Shown here: positions 7,348 to 15,854 of the stretch, in pieces
Position numbering within the stretch: position 1 is the first letter of the stretch
Layout of the letters: each line of letters starts with the position of its first letter
Notes under the pieces: model-generated
Databases searched by the model: none
Seen by the model: only the letters and a program-made list of their open reading frames with translations
Told to the model about the DNA's origin: nothing
Assembly: GCA_045402695.1 (NCBI GenBank)
Contig: JAWPNA010000004.1
Coordinates: 1-24,019, forward strand
Direction: 5' to 3'
Length of the DNA stretch: 24,019 bases
DNA from: JAWPNA01 sp045402695
GTDB lineage: Bacteria > Acidobacteriota > Polarisedimenticolia > JACPZX01 > DASXTC01
Translations under genes and position numbers: made by a program

Positions 7348-8499
7348 TCATCGCAGGGGCCTGAAGAAGTCTCGGATCTCACGCGCCAGCAGGTCGGGTT
7401 CCTCCATGGCCGCGAAGTGCCCCCCGCGGGTAAGCAGGGTGAAGCGTCTCAGGTCATAGCAGCGCTCGATCCACTCGCGCGGAGGGAACGGACTCTCCAG
7501 AGGGAAGCGCGCCACGCCGCACGGAACACGCACGCGCTCGCCGCGCCCGAAGCGCAGAGGGGCCCGCGCGCCCTCCCAGTAAAGCCGGACGGAGGATCCG
7601 ATCGTCTGGGTGACCCAGTACAAGGTCACGTTCGCCAGCAGCTCGTCCTTGGAGAATCGGCGCTCCACGTCTCCTTCGCAGTCGCCCCAGCCTCGGAACT
7701 TCTCCACGATCCAGGCGGCGAGGCCGGCCGGCGAATCGTTCAGGCCGTACGACAGTGTCTGGGGCCGCGTCCTCTGGATGTGGGAGTAGCCGCCCTCCTC
7801 CTGGAGCCACCGATCCACCGATTCGAGAAAGCTGCGTTCCGCGGCGGACAGCGGGGGCGTCTCGGGGCCGATGCAGGGGCTGTAGGAGCCGGGGATGTAA
7901 TTCAGATGGATGCCGATGAGGCGCTCCGGCCAGGCGTACCCGAGCCGGGTCGTGACGCCCGCGCCGAAGTCGCCTCCCTGCGCGCCGAACCTGGAGTAGC
8001 CCAGCCCCTCCATGAGATCCACCCACAGGCGCGCGATGCGCAGCACGCTCATCCCCTTGCTCGAGGGACGATCCGAGAACCCGAAGCCGGGCAGTGAGGG
8101 GACCACAAGATCGAACGCGTCCTCGGGATCGCCGCCGTTGGCTCCCGGATCGGTCAGCAGCGGGAGGATAGCGAGCATCTCGAGGAAAGACCCTGGCCAG
8201 CCGTGCGTGATGATGAGCGGCATGGGGCGAGGGCCTTTGCCGCGAACGTGGATGAAGTGGACGCCGAAGCCGTCAAGCGAGGCCCGGAAGTGCGGCAGCT
8301 CGTTGCAGGACCGTTCCCACGCCCGCCAATCGAACCGTGAGCGCCAGTACTCGACCAGCTCCTTCAGGTAGGAAAGATCAGCTCCCTGCTCCCAGCCCGT
8401 GCCCGCGACGGCGTCGGGCCAGCGCGTGCGTGCGAGCCTCTCGCGCAGATCCACGAGGACGTCTTCGGCGATGTCGATCTTGAACGCCTGAAGCTCCAT
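7348..8499 (-). CDS. epoxide hydrolase with N-terminal EHN domain (alpha/beta hydrolase)
   Basis: This 383-residue soluble enzyme is predicted to add water to epoxides to give vicinal diols. The N-terminal EHN region (about 3-110: DIAEDVLVDLRERLARTRWP, then YLKELVEYWRSRFDWR) is typical of microsomal-type and fungal epoxide hydrolases. The oxyanion motif is HGWPGS at 99-104 and the nucleophile is D177 in AQGGDFGAG. The cap carries a YWVTQTIGSSVRLYWE segment containing the expected ring-activating tyrosine. The catalytic histidine is H361 in GGHFAAMEEPD. E335 sits 26 residues before it, the spacing seen in the Aspergillus niger enzyme, and is the likely charge-relay acid. No signal peptide is seen. 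It starts 25 bases after the last permease with GGAGG four bases before the ATG, so it is probably the last gene of the array. The natural substrate is unknown. Confidence 0.92.
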   Translation of the reverse strand: MELQAFKIDIAEDVLVDLRERLARTRWPDAVAGTGWEQGADLSYLKELVEYWRSRFDWRAWERSCNELPHFRASLDGFGVHFIHVRGKGPRPMPLIITHGWPGSFLEMLAILPLLTDPGANGGDPEDAFDLVVPSLPGFGFSDRPSSKGMSVLRIARLWVDLMEGLGYSRFGAQGGDFGAGVTTRLGYAWPERLIGIHLNYIPGSYSPCIGPETPPLSAAERSFLESVDRWLQEEGGYSHIQRTRPQTLSYGLNDSPAGLAAWIVEKFRGWGDCEGDVERRFSKDELLANVTLYWVTQTIGSSVRLYWEGARAPLRFGRGERVRVPCGVARFPLESPFPPREWIERCYDLRRFTLLTRGGHFAAMEEPDLLAREIRDFFRPLR

Positions 8500-8524
8500 G
8501 CGGCCTCCGCCGTCGGCCGATCCC

Positions 8525-10960
8525 TCACTCGTGTCTCAGCGCCACCAGAGGATCCATGCGGGCGGCCCTGCGCGCGGGAATGTAGCACGCCAGCACGGCC
8601 ACGGCGGCGAGCAGGGCGATCGTGCCGCCGAAGGCTGCCGGATCGGAGGGACGCATCCAGAACATGACCGCCGCGAGCAGGCGCGTCACGCCGAGGCTGC
8701 CGGCCAGGCCCAACACTAGCCCCATCGATGTCAGCCGCATGCCGTGCGCAAGCATCATCCTGAGGACGTCGAAGTCGCGAGCGCCCAGCGCCATGCGGAT
8801 CCCGATCTCGTGCGTGCGCTGCGCGCTCATGTGCGCCATCACGCCGTAGATGCCCACGGCCGCGAGGACCAACGCCAGGCTTCCGAGGATTCCCATGAGC
8901 ACCATCGTGAATCGAGGCCCCGCGTGCGCGCTGGCCACCACCTGATCCATGGTGCGGACGTTATACACCGGCACGGCGGGATCCTCGGCGCGCACGGCTC
9001 CGCCTATGACCGCAGCGAGGACGGAGGGCTCGGACGAAGCGCGCGCCACGAGCGTCATCGTGAGGCGGGGGGACTGCAGGTGAGGCAGGTACATCGTGGG
9101 TTTCGCGTCGGCCTCGAGGCCGAAGCGCCGCACATCTCCTGCCACGCCCACGATCGTCCGCCAAGGGCCGGTTGTGCCCGGACCTCCAAGGCGGAAACGC
9201 TTGCCGATAGGATCCTCTCCGGGCCAGAAGAGACGGGCCATCTTCTCGCTCACGATGGCGACGAAAGGCGACGCCGCGGCGTCCTGGTCGGTGAAGCTCC
9301 GGCCGCTGACGATGGGGATACCGATGGCGCGGAAGTAGAAGGCGCTGACCGACGATCGGTCGGCTGCCGGCTCCTCGCCCGGCTTCGGCTCGGGCCTTCC
9401 CTCGATGGTCAATGTGCTGTCCTCCCAGCCGCCGCTCAGGGGCAGGTCGGAGACCAGCCCGGCCGACTCCACGCCGGGGACGTTGTGCACGCGCTCCAGA
9501 ATGTGCTGATAGAAGGCGGCCGCCTTCGCGCGATCGGGATACTCCACGCTGGAGAGGGTGGTCTGCATCGTGAGGACGTGATCGGCGACGAAGCCTGGAT
9601 TCTCGTTCATCAATACGCGGAACCCATTGATGGAGAGCATTGCGCCCACCAGCAGTACGAGCGCGAGGGCGATCTCGCCCACCACGAGCGCGCCACGCAC
9701 TCGATGGCGCACAACGCCCGCCGCGCTGCCGGCTTCCTTGAGCGACTGGTTGAGATCGGCCCTTGATGCATTCAGCGCGGGAGCGAGCCCGAAGAGCAGA
9801 CCCGTGATGACGGAGAGCCCGAGTGTGAACAGCAGCACCGGGAGGTTGATCCGGATCTCGCTCCATCCTGGCACGAAATTGATGATGTCGGCGGGCAGCG
9901 CGGAGCCGATCAATTCCACGCCCCACATGGCGAGCACAAGACCGGCGGTGCCTCCTGCGAGGGCGAGCAACACGCTCTCGGTCAGGAGCTGCTGGATCAG
10001 ACGCCGGCGGCCCGCGCCCAGCGCCGCGCGGATCGCGATCTCCCGTCCGCGCACGGATGCCTTGGCCAGCAGCAGGTTGGCGACGTTCGCGCAGGCGATC
10101 AGCAGCACGAAGCCCACCGCGGCAAGCATGGCGAGGCCGATGGGGCGGCTGTACCGGACCACATCATCGATCAACGGGATGATGGCGAGATCCCACCCGG
10201 CATTGGTGTCTGGAAACTGCTGCTGGAGCCGGACGGCCAGCGCCGATAGCTCCGCCTGCGCCTGCGGTCGGGTGACTCCGGGTCTCAGCCGCGCGATGAC
10301 CTTCAATTGGAGCGCTCCGCGGCTGTGCGCTTTGCCGGCCTCGAGCGTCAGGGGCGCCCACAGCCCCGGGCCGCCCAGGGGGAAGGAGAATCCAGCGGGC
10401 ATGACTCCGATCACCGTGTGCGTCTCGCCGTTGAGCTTCAGGCTCCTTCCAATCACGCCGGGATCGGAGCCGAACCGGCGCTTCCACAACGCGTCGCTCA
10501 GCACGACCACCTGGTCGTGGCCGGGCTGATCCTCGCCGCCGGCGAACGGACGCCCCAGCGCGGCGGGCACTCTCAGTGCCGCGAAAAACTCCGGCGAGAC
10601 GAGGAACCCCAGCACGCGCTCCGACTCGAGGCCGCCCGCCTTCTCGGCGACGTTGACGTCCCACCATTGGTAGGCAGAGGCCTGCTCGAATGACTCCACC
10701 TGATCCCGGATGTCCACGAAGTTGCCGGGCGAGACGCTGTCCTCGTCCAGTCCGCGCCGGGGATTCGCCTGGAAGACCATCACGAGCCGATCGAGCTGAT
10801 CGAAAGGGAGGGGGTGCACCAGGATCGCATCCACCATGCTGAAGATGGAGGAATTGGCGCCGATGCCCAGCGCCAGGGCGAACACCGCCACAGCCGTGTG
10901 GCCGGGGCTCTTCGCGAGCATCCGAAATCCGTAGCGAATGTCCTGCATGAATGTACCCAT
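8525..10960 (-). CDS. ADOP/MacB-type ABC transporter permease (array copy 6)
   Basis: This 811-residue protein is a tandem fusion of two MacB-like halves. The order is: N-terminal cytoplasmic DIRYGFRMLAKSPG, TM1 (about 21-43), extracytoplasmic domain 1 (about 44-240), FtsX domain 1 beginning near LLIACANVANLLLA (about 285) with REIAIRAALGA, TM5 (about 432-455), extracytoplasmic domain 2 with FWPGEDPIGKR, and FtsX domain 2 (about 692-805) with HEIGIRMALGA. It ends in LRHE. It is complete and in frame. Its 5' end shares an exact 53-base stretch with copy 5. The ATG lies nine bases after the stop of copy 5. It has no ATPase of its own and presumably uses the one encoded upstream. Export of lipids, peptides or small molecules is typical of the superfamily, but the substrate here is unknown. 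Confidence 0.93.
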   Translation of the reverse strand: MGTFMQDIRYGFRMLAKSPGHTAVAVFALALGIGANSSIFSMVDAILVHPLPFDQLDRLVMVFQANPRRGLDEDSVSPGNFVDIRDQVESFEQASAYQWWDVNVAEKAGGLESERVLGFLVSPEFFAALRVPAALGRPFAGGEDQPGHDQVVVLSDALWKRRFGSDPGVIGRSLKLNGETHTVIGVMPAGFSFPLGGPGLWAPLTLEAGKAHSRGALQLKVIARLRPGVTRPQAQAELSALAVRLQQQFPDTNAGWDLAIIPLIDDVVRYSRPIGLAMLAAVGFVLLIACANVANLLLAKASVRGREIAIRAALGAGRRRLIQQLLTESVLLALAGGTAGLVLAMWGVELIGSALPADIINFVPGWSEIRINLPVLLFTLGLSVITGLLFGLAPALNASRADLNQSLKEAGSAAGVVRHRVRGALVVGEIALALVLLVGAMLSINGFRVLMNENPGFVADHVLTMQTTLSSVEYPDRAKAAAFYQHILERVHNVPGVESAGLVSDLPLSGGWEDSTLTIEGRPEPKPGEEPAADRSSVSAFYFRAIGIPIVSGRSFTDQDAAASPFVAIVSEKMARLFWPGEDPIGKRFRLGGPGTTGPWRTIVGVAGDVRRFGLEADAKPTMYLPHLQSPRLTMTLVARASSEPSVLAAVIGGAVRAEDPAVPVYNVRTMDQVVASAHAGPRFTMVLMGILGSLALVLAAVGIYGVMAHMSAQRTHEIGIRMALGARDFDVLRMMLAHGMRLTSMGLVLGLAGSLGVTRLLAAVMFWMRPSDPAAFGGTIALLAAVAVLACYIPARRAARMDPLVALRHE
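10901..10953. repeat. 53-base exact direct repeat, copy A (5' end of permease copy 6)
   Basis: These 53 bases are identical to 13325-13377 with the same orientation and the same reading frame. Each codes for the first cytoplasmic segment and the beginning of the first membrane helix. Identity stops sharply at both ends. This looks like a recent local duplication or gene conversion between neighbouring paralogues. Confidence 0.9.
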
Positions 10961-10966
10961 GGGTGT

Positions 10967-10971
10967 CTCCT
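10967..10971 (-). promoter_or_regulatory. Shine-Dalgarno overlapping a stop codon (permease copies 5 to 6)
   Basis: On the minus strand GAGTAGGAG precedes the ATG at 10960. The TAG stop of copy 5 (10970-10972) is part of the AGGAG ribosome site of copy 6. This supports the ATG at 10960 over the second ATG four codons in. Confidence 0.7.
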
Positions 10972-13384
10972 ACTCGTGCCGCAGCGCGATCATCGGATCG
11001 ACCCGTGTTGCGCGGCGTGCCGGAAGGTAGGTGGCCAGAAGCGCGACCACGAGCAGGATCAGAGGGACAACGATGAAAGTGGGCGGATCGGTGGCGGCCA
11101 CCTCGTACAGCATGCTCGTGAGCAGTCGGGTCAGAGCGAGGGCCGCCGGCAGTCCGGTCAGCACGCCGATCAATACGAGCGCGAGCCCCTGCTTGAGGAC
11201 CAGCTTCACCACGTCGCCGTGCGCTGCGCCCAGCGCCATGCGGACTCCGATCTCGTGGGTGCGCTGTCTGACCGAATACGAGAGCACGCCGTAGATCCCA
11301 AGGGCGGCCAGGGTCAGCGCGATGGCCGCGAAAAGGCCCACCGCGAGGGTATTGAACCGTCGCTGGACCATCGATCCGCGAATCAAATCCGGCATCGTGG
11401 CGACGTTGTAGATCACGACGTCGCGATCGATCGCGCGGATCGTGTCGCGAACCGTGGCGGTCAGCCCCGTGGTATCGACCGAGGTTCTGACGGCGATGAA
11501 CGGCGAGATAGGTGGCCCCTGCCCGAAGTGCATGTACACCTCCGGACGCGGCGCGGAGTCCAATCCGAAGTGCTTCACGTCACCCACCACACCTACGATT
11601 GTCCACCATGGGAGATTGGGATCCGATCCGAAGAAGCGGACCCTTCCTCCGATAGGATCCTCCCCGGGCCAAAAGCGCCGCGCCGCGGTCTCGTTGATGA
11701 CGGCCACGAGCCTGCTCTCGGGAGTGTCCTGATCTTCCAGCGCGCGGCCCTTGACGACCGGTATCCCCATGGCCCGGAAGTACCGCGCGCTGGCCCGGCG
11801 GAACTCGACTTCCGGCTGCGCGCCGGGTGCGACGGCGTGTCCTTGGATATCGAGCTTGGTCGTGACACCCTCGCGCAAGGGAATACGCGTGACGCCTCCG
11901 GACGCCTCGACGCCGGGCAGCGCCTCGATGCGGGAGAAAAGCTCCGTGTAGAAGCCCGCCCTCCGAGCCGGCTGCGCATAGGTCGTGTCGGGCAGGGAGA
12001 TCTGCAGGGTGAGCAGGTGCCTCGCGTCGAATCCTGGGCTCACGTCCAGCAGCCGGGCGAGGCTGCGGATCATCAGCCCCGCGCCAGCCAGCAGCACGAG
12101 CGCGAGCGCCACCTCGGAGATCACCAGCATGTTCCTGAGGGTTCCGCGGCCGCTGGCCGACGGGCCCCGCCCGCCCTCCTTGAGCTTCTCATAGACATGG
12201 GCTCCGGTCATGTGGAGAGCGGGGGCCAGACCGAGGAGGAGCCCCGTCAGAAGTGAAAGGACCGTCGTGAAGGCGAGCACGTGTGGATCGATGCCGACCT
12301 CGTCAGCCCGAGGCAACCCGGCCGGCCCGAGCCCGCGGATCAGGTCCGCGGCCCATGCGGCCAGCACCACCCCGGCGGCACCACCCAGCACCGCGAGAAG
12401 CACGCTTTCCGTGAGAAGCTGGCGCAGCAGACGAGGCCGCGTCGCCCCGAGCGCGGTCCTCACAGCGATCTCGCGGCCCCTGCTGGTGGCGCGGGCCAGC
12501 AGCAGGTTCGTCACGTTCGCGCAGGCGATCAGGAGGACGAAGCCCACCACGCCAAGCAGCACGACGAGCGCCGTCCGCGAATTGCCCACGATGTGCTCGT
12601 GAAGGGAGACCACCGAAGCGCCGAGCCCGGCATTGGTCGCCGGGTACTCTTGCTGGAGTTGCCGGGCGATCGTCTCCATCTCGCCGCCGGCCTGACTCAG
12701 ATCGGCCGCCGGGCTCAGACGTGCCAGGACCCTCGCGATTCGGACGCCGCGCCCGCGCCCGATGACGGGGTTCCCGCTGAGCTGGGTCCACAGATCGACG
12801 TCTTCGAGGAAGTAGAACCCCGGCGGCATGACACCCACCACGGTAACCGGCTGGCCATCAATCGTGATCGTCCGGCCAAGCACGTGCGGATCGGAGCCAA
12901 AGCGCCTCTGCCAAAGCCGATGGCTCAGCACCGCCGCGAGCGGCTGGCCTGGCTGGTCCTCCGACTCGAGGAAGGCGCGGCCCAGGATCGGCCTGGTGCC
13001 CAGGAGCTTGTAGAACGACCAGGAGACGAATTGCGCCGAGACCCGTTCGGGTTCACCGTCACCCGAGAGAACGAGGCTCCACGGCGGTGTGGCGCCGGCC
13101 ATCTCCTCGAAGGTCGTGCTCTCCCGGCGGAAATCGAGGAACGACGGGTACGAGACGTAGTCGGTCGTGCCCTCATCCTTGTTGGGGTTGGTGTGCCAGA
13201 CGAGCGCCAGTCGATCGGGCGCATCGTACGGCAGCGGCCGCAGCAGTACGGCGTTCACGACGCTGTAGATGGCGGTGTTGGCGCCGATGCCGAGCGCCAG
13301 CGTCGCCACGGCCACCGCTGTGAAGCCGGGGCTCTTCGCGAGCATCCGAAATCCGTAGCGAATGTCCTGCATGAATGGGTACAT
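10970..13384 (-). CDS. ADOP/MacB-type ABC transporter permease (array copy 5)
   Basis: This complete 804-residue permease has the double MacB/FtsX layout. TM1 lies at about 21-43 and the first FtsX core starts near LLIACANVTNLLLA (about 284), followed by REIAVRTALGATRPRLLRQLL. The middle helix (VISEVALALVLLAGAGLMI) is at about 420-440. The second extracytoplasmic domain has RFWPGEDPIGGR and TIVGVVGDVKHFGL, and the second FtsX core has HEIGVRMALGAAHGDV. It ends in IALRHE. The extracytoplasmic regions differ clearly from those of copy 6 despite the nearly identical N-terminus, suggesting different ligands on one common scaffold (inference). A strong AGGAGG ribosome site formed partly by the stop of copy 4 lies five bases upstream of the ATG at 13384. 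Confidence 0.93.
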   Translation of the reverse strand: MYPFMQDIRYGFRMLAKSPGFTAVAVATLALGIGANTAIYSVVNAVLLRPLPYDAPDRLALVWHTNPNKDEGTTDYVSYPSFLDFRRESTTFEEMAGATPPWSLVLSGDGEPERVSAQFVSWSFYKLLGTRPILGRAFLESEDQPGQPLAAVLSHRLWQRRFGSDPHVLGRTITIDGQPVTVVGVMPPGFYFLEDVDLWTQLSGNPVIGRGRGVRIARVLARLSPAADLSQAGGEMETIARQLQQEYPATNAGLGASVVSLHEHIVGNSRTALVVLLGVVGFVLLIACANVTNLLLARATSRGREIAVRTALGATRPRLLRQLLTESVLLAVLGGAAGVVLAAWAADLIRGLGPAGLPRADEVGIDPHVLAFTTVLSLLTGLLLGLAPALHMTGAHVYEKLKEGGRGPSASGRGTLRNMLVISEVALALVLLAGAGLMIRSLARLLDVSPGFDARHLLTLQISLPDTTYAQPARRAGFYTELFSRIEALPGVEASGGVTRIPLREGVTTKLDIQGHAVAPGAQPEVEFRRASARYFRAMGIPVVKGRALEDQDTPESRLVAVINETAARRFWPGEDPIGGRVRFFGSDPNLPWWTIVGVVGDVKHFGLDSAPRPEVYMHFGQGPPISPFIAVRTSVDTTGLTATVRDTIRAIDRDVVIYNVATMPDLIRGSMVQRRFNTLAVGLFAAIALTLAALGIYGVLSYSVRQRTHEIGVRMALGAAHGDVVKLVLKQGLALVLIGVLTGLPAALALTRLLTSMLYEVAATDPPTFIVVPLILLVVALLATYLPARRATRVDPMIALRHE
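13325..13377. repeat. 53-base exact direct repeat, copy B (5' end of permease copy 5)
   Basis: Identical to 10901-10953, in the corresponding position of the neighbouring permease gene. The matching region of copy 4 (near 15785-15840) is recognisably related but clearly diverged. Confidence 0.9.
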
Positions 13385-13389
13385 GGGCC

Positions 13390-13395
13390 CCTCCT
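13390..13395 (-). promoter_or_regulatory. Shine-Dalgarno overlapping a stop codon (permease copies 4 to 5)
   Basis: The minus strand reads AATAGGAGGGGCCCATG. The TAG at 13394-13396 ends copy 4 and also begins the AGGAGG site that serves the ATG at 13384. Confidence 0.7.
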
Positions 13396-15844
13396 ATTCG
13401 TGCCTCAAGACGGACATCGGGTCGGCGCGCGCGGCGCTGCGGGCCGGAAGGTAGCTGGAGACGATGGCCACGGTCATCAGCAGGATCGAGACGGCCGCGA
13501 AGGTGGCGAGGTCGGTGGCGGTGACCCCGAAGAGCATGCTCGACAGCAGGCGCGTGAGGACCGCCGCAAGCGCGAGGCCGGCGGCGATGCCCCAGGCCGT
13601 GAGGCGCAGCCCTTCGCCCACGAACATCCGCAGGACGTCGCGCGCGCTCGCTCCCAGAGCCATCCGGATCCCGATCTCGCGCGTGCGCTGCGCCACCGAG
13701 TACGCCATGACTCCGTACAGTCCCAGCGCGGCGAGCAGCAGACCTAGAGAGCCGAAGGCGCTCAGAAACTGCGCGATCCCCCGTGTCTTGTCGTTTCTCT
13801 GCTCGACGTACCCTTCGAGCGTCGTGATTCCGTACAGGGGCAGGTTCGCGTCAAGGGTCCGCAGCACGCTCTGAATCGAGGCCAGCAGCCCGGGCTGGTC
13901 GCCGGCGGTCCGTGCGATCAGCGTGATCTCGGAGCCCAGGTCCGGCCGCTGCATGCGAGGGAGGTAGAGGAAGGGCCGTGAATCCTCCGTCAGATCATCG
14001 TACTTGCCGTCCTTCGCCACGGCGACTACTTCGAGAAAGGGCCCGCCGGGTCCATCCAGGCTGAGTCTTTGTTCCAGAGGCTCCCGGCCCGGCCAGAAGC
14101 GGCGCGCCGCCGTCTCGTTGATGATCACCACCGGGGGCGCGGTCCCGTCGTCCTGGGCCGTGAAATCGCGCCCGCGCAGCAGCGGGATCGCCATCGTGCG
14201 GAAATAGCCGGGCCAGATCGCGCTCGTGAAGACGGTTGATCGCGCTGGGTCGGCCGGCTCTGACGCCCCTTCGAAGGTGACCTCCAGGCCGATCATCATC
14301 CCGCTCAGAGGGACGAGGTTCGCCAGCGTGGCCGATCGCACGCCGGGCAGGGCCTCGACGCGCTCCAGGAGATCGCGGCAGAAGGCTCGGCTGCTTTCAC
14401 TCGAATACCCCTGAAGGGTCAAGTCGAACGACAAGGCCAGCCGATCGCGTGGCTCGAAACCCGGATCGACGATGGCCGCCTTCTGGAGGCTCCTGAGCAC
14501 CAGACCGGCGAACACCAGAAGGATCATGGACAGCGTCACCTGGGCCGTCACGAGGACGCTCTGGAGGCGAGACCTCGATCGTCCCCGCCGCACGACCAAC
14601 GACTCAGCCTTGATCGACGATGCCAGGTCGGGCCCCACGCAGCTCAGCGATGGCGCCAGCCCCGACACGAGGCCGGTGAGCAGCGCCAGGGTGAGCGTGA
14701 ACGTGAGCACCCGCAGGTCGATCGTCGCGGCGCGCGCCATGTCCTCCGGAGCTTCGAGGAATCTCAGGAGCAGGTCGGAGACCCACGCCGCCAGCAGCAG
14801 CCCCACGACGCCGGCCATCGAGCACAAGACGACGCTCTCCGTCAGAAGCTGCCGCATCAGCCTCCACCGCGTGGCGCCCAGGGCGAGACGGATTCCGATC
14901 TCGCGTCGCCGGCTGGCGGCCCGGGCGAGCAACAGGTTGGCCACGTTGGCGCAGGCGATCAACAGCACCAGACCGGTCACCGCCATCAGGAGCATGACCA
15001 GCGACGTGGCCTCATCCGCGTTGGCCGGGTGGATGGCGCCCACGAGCCGCGACACCATGACCCTCATGCCGGTGTGGTAGCCGGGGAATGCCTGTTCGAT
15101 CCGGAGGGCCACCACCTGCATCTCCGCTCGCGCCTGATCGAGATCGACGCCCGGCTTCAGCCGGCCCATGACCCGAAGCCAGGAGGCGTCGCGCCCTTCG
15201 AGGAGGCGTCCCCAAGTCGGCACGGCGCGGGCTTGGGCCGCGAACGGGATCCAGATGTCCGCGGGACTGCCGATCTCGGTGCCGGTGAACCCCACAGGAG
15301 CGATCCCCACGATGGCGAACGGCTGTCCGTTGACGATCACCGTCCGATGCACCACGGTCGGATCGGAGCCGAAGCTCCGCTTCCATAGCGCGTGGCTGAT
15401 GACGACCACAGGGCTCGCTGCTCTGTCGTCCTCGGAGGTGAAAGCCCTGCCGTAACCTGCCTTGACGCCTAGCAGCGAGAAGTAGTTGCCGCTCGTGATG
15501 TGTCCCCTGATCCTCTCGGGCCCGCCGTCGCCCGACAGCGCCACGAAGGCGGTGTCATAGGCGAGCAATCCCGAGAAGCTCCGTCCGCTGCCGGCGAAAT
15601 CGAGATAGTCGGGCCAGGAGAGGTTCATCGTTTGTTCGGAGAGCCGGGGCCGTGTGGTGAGCCAGGCCAGCCGCGAGGGCTCCTCGACGGCGGGCGGCCT
15701 GAAGAAGACACCGTTGATGACGCTGAAAATGGCCGTGTTGGCCCCCACACCCAGCCCGATCGTGAGCACGGCCGTGGCCGTGAAGCCGGGGCTTTTCGCC
15801 ATGAGGCGCAGGGCGTACCGGATGTCCTGGGCGAGGCAAGACAT
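13394..15844 (-). CDS. ADOP/MacB-type ABC transporter permease (array copy 4)
   Basis: This is a complete 816-residue double permease. I place the start at the ATG at 15844 and not the upstream in-frame codon at 15862, because AGGAGG lies four bases before 15844 and the upper start would overlap the previous gene. The first FtsX core begins near LLIACANVANLLLA (about 293) with REIGIRLALGATRWRLMRQLL, and the last FtsX core has REIGIRMALGASARDV. The C-terminus is SVLRHE. It is the most divergent of the three LRHE copies: the segment that reads WPGEDPIGKR in its neighbours is WPGREPLEQR here. The first extracytoplasmic domain also has an additional stretch (IPFAAQARAVPTWGRLLEGRD). Substrate is unknown; ATP hydrolysis must be supplied by a separate subunit. 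Confidence 0.92.
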   Translation of the reverse strand: MSCLAQDIRYALRLMAKSPGFTATAVLTIGLGVGANTAIFSVINGVFFRPPAVEEPSRLAWLTTRPRLSEQTMNLSWPDYLDFAGSGRSFSGLLAYDTAFVALSGDGGPERIRGHITSGNYFSLLGVKAGYGRAFTSEDDRAASPVVVISHALWKRSFGSDPTVVHRTVIVNGQPFAIVGIAPVGFTGTEIGSPADIWIPFAAQARAVPTWGRLLEGRDASWLRVMGRLKPGVDLDQARAEMQVVALRIEQAFPGYHTGMRVMVSRLVGAIHPANADEATSLVMLLMAVTGLVLLIACANVANLLLARAASRRREIGIRLALGATRWRLMRQLLTESVVLCSMAGVVGLLLAAWVSDLLLRFLEAPEDMARAATIDLRVLTFTLTLALLTGLVSGLAPSLSCVGPDLASSIKAESLVVRRGRSRSRLQSVLVTAQVTLSMILLVFAGLVLRSLQKAAIVDPGFEPRDRLALSFDLTLQGYSSESSRAFCRDLLERVEALPGVRSATLANLVPLSGMMIGLEVTFEGASEPADPARSTVFTSAIWPGYFRTMAIPLLRGRDFTAQDDGTAPPVVIINETAARRFWPGREPLEQRLSLDGPGGPFLEVVAVAKDGKYDDLTEDSRPFLYLPRMQRPDLGSEITLIARTAGDQPGLLASIQSVLRTLDANLPLYGITTLEGYVEQRNDKTRGIAQFLSAFGSLGLLLAALGLYGVMAYSVAQRTREIGIRMALGASARDVLRMFVGEGLRLTAWGIAAGLALAAVLTRLLSSMLFGVTATDLATFAAVSILLMTVAIVSSYLPARSAARADPMSVLRHE

Positions 15845-15848
15845 GACT

Positions 15849-15854
15849 CCTCCT
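15849..15854 (-). promoter_or_regulatory. Shine-Dalgarno overlapping a stop codon (permease copies 3 to 4)
   Basis: The minus strand reads GAGTAGGAGGAGTCATG. The TAG at 15853-15855 ends copy 3; the AGGAGG starting inside it serves the ATG at 15844 and decides the start of copy 4. Confidence 0.75.

Noticed and set aside
10814..13747. Two plus-strand open frames of over 480 codons opposite permease copies 4 to 6
   Set aside because: They are codon-bias shadows: composition is dominated by R, G, H and Q, there is no membrane or domain pattern, and the minus-strand genes are complete.
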